From: Saprospiraceae bacterium
GTDB taxonomy: Bacteria > Bacteroidota > Bacteroidia > Chitinophagales > Saprospiraceae
NCBI GenBank assembly: GCA_013214355.1
Contig: JABSSL010000006.1
Coordinates: 38,382-102,381 of the forward strand
Length of the DNA stretch: 64,000 nucleotides
Reading direction: 5' to 3'
Shown: positions 62,739 through 64,000 of the stretch, piece by piece
How the letters are laid out: each line of letters starts with the position of its first letter
How positions within the stretch are numbered: position 1 is the stretch's first letter
The notes under the pieces: model-generated
The model's database searches: none
The model's input: only the letters and a program-made list of their open reading frames with translations
Told to the model about the DNA's origin: nothing
Made by a program: the position numbers and the translations under genes

Positions 62739-64000
62739 ATGCGCTTCTTTGCGATTTGTCTTTGTTTCGTTTTATCCAGCATTCAGCTGCTAAGCCAAGA
62801 GACTATTACACCTTTAGTTCCTCCCAATGAATTGGAGACTAGTTTGAAAAACATTGAAGGTCAATTGTATACTGTTTCTTTGGAGAAAGTTGAATATGAG
62901 CAAGATCTACGCTTTGACGGCGAAGATCCGTACCTAGTGACTTTGGAAATAAGAACTCGGAAAGGGAAAAAAGCAAGTAATGATTCCTATCGGTTTAACC
63001 TCGCCAATATTGATCAAGATCGAATTGAGTATTCGGAGAAAAAGACTCATTTCGAATTAAAACTGACCTGTGTTGATAAGCAGAAGTTTATTCAACCTTT
63101 CAAGGATGGAAAGCAAGCCAATTACACGCACACAATGACGCTTTACGCTCGTTCGGCGGATGAAGCTAGAGCGCTACAGTCCACCTTCCGAACGGCGATT
63201 CCGAAGGCAAGATCTTTAGTGCAGGAAACCGTTAATCTAGCTAGCATGGAAAATGGTATGGATTGGTTGGCTGCGCAGTTAGACGATATTAAGGTGGGTA
63301 AAAACTTTTTCAGCCAGTCCTTTGAACGGAGCGAAGCTATTAGCACACAAGTTCGCTTTTTGCTTGATGATGAAATAACAATTGTCAATTTAATAGATCT
63401 CAATCCCAATAGCGTAGCGATAGATGTCCAGGGAAAAAAGTTGATGGTTGTCGGTCAAACGGATGATAAAGTGGACTTTATTACGCACGAGAAGAAAGGG
63501 GCATTAAAAGGATATAGCAATAAATTTGCGCTGATGGTAGAGACTGTAGAGGAAGGCAAGCTAACGGTGGATGTACTTCAAAAGATGATACCTTGGGCTC
63601 GGGAAGAATTTCGACAATATGTTCCGGTAGTGAATGATCGTGCTGAAGGCTTAGCCCTACTGAAGGAATATGTGGGGACTGCCTTGGAGGGGGGGAGCAA
63701 CAAGGTGGGACAAACTATTGAGGCCTCTTGCATCACTCTACTTACTCAAGTGAAGTCAGGTAAAAAGGAAAGTGTGACCCACGAGACCAAGTTCAATTTG
63801 GATGATCTTGACAATCAGAATCTCGACGTTTCTATCTCAGGGAAGACGATTACTGTAGATCTTCAAACTAAGAGTAAGCTTAACCTTATCCAGTCTTTTG
63901 CCAATGAACAATTTGATAAGTACAGCAATAAGCACTCCATCTACGCTTCGGATGTGGAGAATGCCCGTTATTTACAGCAGCTCATTCCAAAAGTTATTGG
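62739..64000 (+). CDS. Secreted repeat protein (3' end beyond window)
   Basis: ATG 62739 opens a frame that stays open to the right edge, giving 420 visible residues. It has a signal peptide (LSSIQLLSQE, cleavage about residue 20). The mature part consists of at least three related units of roughly 125 residues (about 32-160, 170-295, 300-420+). Each has a charged beta-rich half (YRFNLANIDQDRIEY, VRFLLDDEITIVNLIDL, TKFNLDDLDNQNLDV), a K-F/S-N-K strand, and an ending like SADEARALQSTFRTAIPKAR, GKLTVDVLQKMIPWARE or DVENARYLQQLIPKV. No family is recognised. It is probably periplasmic or surface exposed. Confidence 0.72.
   Translation, partial: MRFFAICLCFVLSSIQLLSQETITPLVPPNELETSLKNIEGQLYTVSLEKVEYEQDLRFDGEDPYLVTLEIRTRKGKKASNDSYRFNLANIDQDRIEYSEKKTHFELKLTCVDKQKFIQPFKDGKQANYTHTMTLYARSADEARALQSTFRTAIPKARSLVQETVNLASMENGMDWLAAQLDDIKVGKNFFSQSFERSEAISTQVRFLLDDEITIVNLIDLNPNSVAIDVQGKKLMVVGQTDDKVDFITHEKKGALKGYSNKFALMVETVEEGKLTVDVLQKMIPWAREEFRQYVPVVNDRAEGLALLKEYVGTALEGGSNKVGQTIEASCITLLTQVKSGKKESVTHETKFNLDDLDNQNLDVSISGKTITVDLQTKSKLNLIQSFANEQFDKYSNKHSIYASDVENARYLQQLIPKVI

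Noticed and set aside
1..64000. CRISPR array, tRNA or rRNA genes, replication origin
   Set aside because: No spaced direct repeats, cloverleaf or rRNA-like sequence or DnaA-box cluster was recognised by eye; a tRNAscan or Infernal run would settle the RNA question.

Overview
The window looks like a chromosomal segment of a Bacteroidota bacterium, most likely of the Saprospiria/Lewinella type. The evidence is a large secreted HYR-repeat protein with a type IX secretion (T9SS) C-terminal sorting domain, a heavy-metal RND pump fused to its TolC-like channel, an ABC permease fused to an M1 aminopeptidase, DUF4251 and DUF4846 proteins, and promoter-like TAnnTTTG elements. No rRNA, tRNA, CRISPR array, intact insertion sequence or replication origin was recognised. 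Both window edges cut genes: a SnoaL-like lipoprotein on the left and a repeat-containing secreted protein on the right.

Layout. 1-3.1 kb: a SnoaL-like lipoprotein divergent from an HxlR regulator, then a Crp/Fnr regulator, a DJ-1/PfpI protein and a DinB protein. 3.2-9.8 kb: the HYR/T9SS protein, an M23 peptidase, a polytopic membrane protein of the so-called site-specific recombinase family, and a secreted S33 hydrolase. 10-12.7 kb: an FAD sugar-lactone oxidase and a PLP D-amino-acid enzyme. 12.7-17.3 kb: a catabolic-looking set (SDR, sodium-solute symporter, phytanoyl-CoA dioxygenase-like enzyme) divergent from an AraC regulator. 17.5-19.6 kb: a LamG/Vps62-like secreted protein and a tail-collar-like secreted protein broken by an in-frame amber codon. 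20.3-22.4 kb: DUF4291 and a frameshifted PAS histidine kinase. 22.5-28.4 kb: a five-gene redox operon (quinol monooxygenase, MDR reductase, DUF1330, LLM oxidoreductase, SDR) divergent from AraC regulators and an NTF2-like protein. 28.5-32.9 kb: hypotheticals, an epoxide-hydrolase-like enzyme, and two proteins with LamG-like or DUF1080-like beta domains. 33-39.3 kb: a Cus/Czc-type metal efflux operon. 39.4-42.1 kb: a Cys-rich lipoprotein, DUF4846 and ProA. 42.3-46.9 kb: an AT-rich accessory island with an IstB remnant, a membrane protein, two glycosyltransferase-like genes and an FkbM methyltransferase remnant. 47-54.6 kb: small secreted proteins, DUF4251, an ABC transporter/M1 peptidase pair, dienelactone hydrolase and a truncated AhpD-like ORF. 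54.6-64 kb: M61 peptidase, a truncated helical-repeat protein, PBP1A, Uma2, MnmG and the repeat protein.

Three otherwise sound genes carry a single lesion each (amber at 19315-19317, +2 shift near 21353, -1 shift near 49546). These are either recent mutations or sequencing errors. The IstB and FkbM remnants carry several lesions and look genuinely decayed. The least explained signal is a scatter of short intergenic inverted-repeat elements (1671-1771, 20971-21130, 34293-34372, 47369-47536, 62356-62409), some sharing sequence blocks. The one at 47.4 kb looks like a MITE with 3-bp target duplications, inserted between a gene and its terminator.
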